Shown here: in pieces, positions 7,339 to 8,506 of the stretch
How the letters are laid out: each line of letters opens with the position of its first letter
Position numbering within the stretch: the first letter of the stretch is position 1
Assembly (NCBI GenBank): GCA_003697105.1
Contig: RFFQ01000116.1
Location: 1-8,506, forward strand
Direction of reading: 5' to 3'
DNA length: 8,506 nucleotides
DNA from: Gemmatimonadota bacterium
GTDB lineage: Bacteria > 4572-55 > J002
Notes under the pieces: generated by a model
The model's database searches: none
The model's input: only the letters and a program-made list of their open reading frames with translations
What the model was told of the DNA's origin: nothing
Made by a program: the position numbers and the translations under genes

Positions 7339-7358
7339 TGTAATTATATACATGTCAA
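7330..7358 (-). promoter_or_regulatory. Promoter of the lexA operon
   Basis: On the minus strand a consensus TTGACA (7353-7358), a 17-bp spacer and TATATT (7330-7335). The predicted start near 7323 gives a leader of about 40 nt before the ATG at 7284. This near-consensus promoter would need strong repression, consistent with the overlapping dyads. Confidence 0.75.
7339..7352. promoter_or_regulatory. Second dyad TGTA-N6-TACA in the promoter spacer
   Basis: TGTAATTATATACA has perfect 4-bp half sites and lies entirely between the -35 and -10 of the lexA operon promoter, directly next to the LexA-box-like site at 7323-7338. It is a plausible operator for LexA or for the single-domain LexA-like protein. 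Confidence 0.4.
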
Positions 7359-7491
7359 GCCTAAATTTTTTGAATACCCATCGAATAATTCTCGACAGAG
7401 CGCCGTCTGCTGGGTTGGCGATACTGGCACACCGCTATGCGCCGGAAAATAAAATGGACACCATCACCCCTAAAACCAACTCGAATAAAAC
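7359..7491. other. Intergenic stretch with no supported gene
   Basis: Between the lexA promoter and the terminator of the next gene there is no reading frame with a ribosome site, and no repeat or hairpin I can support. It separates two minus-strand transcription units. Confidence 0.6.
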
Positions 7492-7520
7492 AAAAAACGC
7501 ACCCTATTAAACAGGGTGCG
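7492..7520 (-). terminator. Rho-independent terminator of the ~102-aa orphan gene
   Basis: On the minus strand an 8-bp stem CGCACCCT/AGGGTGCG (7498-7505 with 7513-7520) with a 7-nt loop, followed by six T residues (7492-7497). It lies 38 nt after the stop of the gene at 7559-7867. Confidence 0.88.
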
Positions 7521-7558
7521 AAAAAAAATACATCTACCTGCTGGATAACCAACACCGG

Positions 7559-7867
7559 TTAAACAGAACTACGAATTCGGCCAAGAACCCGAACATTATC
7601 GGTACCCGGAACCAAATCACTTAAGTTCACGGTGGCATCTACCGTTATTTCCCAACCATTGCTTCCTTTAGAAGGTACAAAATTATCGGCATGTTCTTGC
7701 GCCCACTGGTTGGATGTAGCCTTACTCCGGTAAATCCAAGCATCTAGCACCGTTAATTCATCAACCGTGCTGGGAACAGGGGTGCCTTGATCATCGTGCA
7801 ATGTACCAGTGAGTTGGGTTTGGGAAATTTGAGCATAATACATTTTCTCTTGTGTTTCTGCCGCCAC
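7559..7867 (-). CDS. Hypothetical protein of about 102 aa, GTG start
   Basis: I chose GTG 7867 because AAGGAGG lies 9 nt upstream; a TTG at 7873 would leave only about 3 nt. The product reads VAAETQEKMYYAQISQTQL, then TGTLHDDQGTPVPSTVDELT, LDAWIYRSKATSNQWAQEHA, NGWEITVDATVNLSDLVPG and a basic end (VLGRIRSSV). It has no signal peptide or membrane helix and looks like a small, mainly beta soluble domain. No family is recognised. The TGTLHDDQGTPVP segment recalls beta-sandwich modules that begin with G-x-V-x-D-x-x-G, as in phage structural and secreted proteins, but this is weak. It is a single-gene unit with its own terminator, beside mobile-element debris; no convincing promoter was found upstream. 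Confidence 0.7.
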   Translation of the reverse strand: MAAETQEKMYYAQISQTQLTGTLHDDQGTPVPSTVDELTVLDAWIYRSKATSNQWAQEHADNFVPSKGSNGWEITVDATVNLSDLVPGTDNVRVLGRIRSSV

Positions 7868-7962
7868 TATCAAACACCTCCTTTCTCGACAAAGTTTTAA
7901 TGACTTCTGTAAAATACGTAACTCCCTGAAATTTATGGCGTTACGGTGTTGATTTTTACTGG

Positions 7963-8034
7963 ATTTACCTCCTGCAATGTATTATCTTTAAGGTGTTGAA
8001 AACAAAAAAGTTAACATCACCACAGGAGGTAAAT
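7963..8034. repeat. 12-bp perfect inverted repeat enclosing a 48-bp loop and a ribosome site
   Basis: ATTTACCTCCTG at 7963-7974 is the exact complement of CAGGAGGTAAAT at 8023-8034. The right arm is the Shine-Dalgarno region of the reading frame that starts at GTG 8036, so any plus-strand transcript starting left of 7963 would hide that site in a stem. A direct repeat GGTGTTGA (7945-7952, 7992-7999) lies in the same region. Confidence 0.8.
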
Positions 8035-8035
8035 T

Positions 8036-8194
8036 GTGAATAACTATTTTTTCGATCATCCCCAACTTCCACTCGTTTCCGATAAGGATATTTCCAAGCT
8101 CCCCATCGTCACGAAATACGAGGCGTTGTTTGCCCAGTTGAACCTGTTCTGGCGTATTTTACAGCGTATTTTTCTGATTTATCGCCAACGTTAA
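8036..8194 (+). CDS. 52-aa reading frame, possibly the N-terminal remnant of a transposase
   Basis: GTG 8036 has GGAGG 6 nt upstream (CAGGAGGTAAATTGTG), and the frame runs to TAA at 8192-8194. The product begins MNNYFFDHPQLPLVSDKDIS and continues KLPIVTKYEALFAQLNLFWR before a basic end (IYRQR). The part up to QLNL resembles, from memory, the N-terminus of some DDE transposases, where a KYxALFxxLDL segment precedes a helix-turn-helix. If so, the gene is cut after about 40 residues. The ribosome site caged in an inverted repeat fits this, since many insertion sequences block read-through translation that way. It is the only gene call on the plus strand in the window. It could equally be a genuine short protein or a chance frame. 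Confidence 0.4.
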   Translation: MNNYFFDHPQLPLVSDKDISKLPIVTKYEALFAQLNLFWRILQRIFLIYRQR

Positions 8195-8303
8195 ATTCTA
8201 TCCGCTGTTGCCCCGGATAACCCCCCACAAGCCTGTTGCGAAGGGGGAAACGATGATTATCACAGCTCTGTATAAACGGGGCTGAGCAATGATGGATAGA
8301 ATT
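8194..8303. other. Highly structured 110-bp segment, possible IS91-type end (oriIS-like) or structured RNA
   Basis: Nested complementary arms: an outer 10-bp pair AATTCTATCC (8194-8203) with GGATAGAATT (8294-8303); then GCT (8204-8206) with AGC (8285-8287); GCCCCG (8210-8215) with CGGGGC (8277-8282); GATAA (8216-8220) with TTATC (8257-8261); and CCCCC with GGGGG (8243-8247) inside. Together they form one long branched structure. It lies directly past the 3' end of the IS91-type pseudogene, where such elements carry their subterminal hairpin origin. A noncoding RNA is an alternative; the strand is undetermined. Confidence 0.5.
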
Positions 8304-8321
8304 CAGTTGTACGAAGCCGTG

Positions 8322-8506
8322 CTATGTGGATAATATCCAAGTTTTGCGCCCAACCCTAAAATAGCGAATCCGGACAAAATTCGGCGGCAGGATATGCCGT
8401 AAAAACCGCCGGATGAACTCCGTGACCTCCCGTGACATCACCTTCCCAGATACGACAATACCTGTTCGGGACCGCCAAAGGAAGGTCATCCCGAATCTCC
8501 GACTCA
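8322..8506 (-). pseudogene. IS91-family transposase remnant (frame-disrupted, partial)
   Basis: Two pieces of the C-terminal half of an IS91-type transposase (HUH Y2, rolling-circle) are read in different frames. The first (8441-8482) gives SFGGPEQVLSYLGR and is bounded by TGA at 8486-8488 and TGA at 8438-8440. The second (about 8426 down to TAG at 8322-8324) gives VTEFIRRFLRHILPPNFVRI, then RYF. In intact relatives GGPEQVLxYLxRYTHRxAIS is followed some tens of residues later by EFIRRFLxHxLPxGFxRIRHYG. Here the intervening YTHR/AISN block is missing and the frame changes, and the tail after RIRYF is short and unlike the family (RVGRKTWILST). The gene is therefore dead. The upstream half, with the catalytic tyrosines, would lie beyond the right edge. 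Confidence 0.78.

Noticed and set aside
7361-7555. Minus-strand open frame of 64 codons
   Set aside because: It runs through a clear terminator hairpin (7492-7520) and has no ribosome site.
8204-8303. Possible TPP riboswitch because of GGCTGAG near 8280
   Set aside because: Only the short GGCTGAG piece matches; the second conserved TPP arm is absent and no thiamine gene follows.

Overview
The window looks like a bacterial chromosome fragment from the FCB superphylum or one of its uncultured candidate phyla (KSB1-, Zixibacteria-, Cloacimonadota- or Calditrichota-like). The main evidence is a large secreted protein that ends in a type IX secretion (Por) sorting tail with the YQNYPNPFNP motif, next to a secreted FG-GAP/VCBS repeat protein. 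This placement is inferred from gene content only. Nearly every gene lies on the minus strand, and most have clear AGGAGG-type Shine-Dalgarno sites.

Positions 1-5350 form a secreted/cell-envelope block, transcribed right to left. A strong sigma70-type promoter (5433-5460) drives a 1099-residue gingipain-like (C25) multidomain protein. After it come a small DUF1648 membrane protein and a secreted FG-GAP/VCBS + ASPIC/UnbV protein that runs off the left edge. The FG-GAP gene is easy to miss because its frame is open at the window end and its repeats create long open stretches in other frames.

Positions 5475-6172 hold two small, closely spaced membrane-protein genes behind their own extended -10 promoter. 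Neither belongs to a family I recognise.

Positions 6177-7358 are a compact SOS-type operon. A TTGACA/TATATT promoter overlapped by LexA-box-like dyads drives three genes: a 68-aa protein that is only a LexA-type winged helix, a complete LexA with an intact cleavage site and Ser/Lys dyad, and an unrecognised 69-aa protein. A perfect 32-bp palindromic terminator closes it. The two LexA-type genes look like a tandem duplication in which one copy has lost, or never had, the self-cleavage domain.

Positions 7492-7867 hold a single orphan gene of about 102 aa with a GTG start, a strong ribosome site and its own terminator.

Positions 7963-8506 look like a mobile-element graveyard. A plus-strand 52-aa reading frame has its ribosome site locked in a 12-bp inverted repeat, as in many insertion sequences. 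A highly base-paired segment follows at 8194-8303. A decayed IS91-family transposase enters from the right edge on the minus strand. No CRISPR array, tRNA or rRNA was seen.
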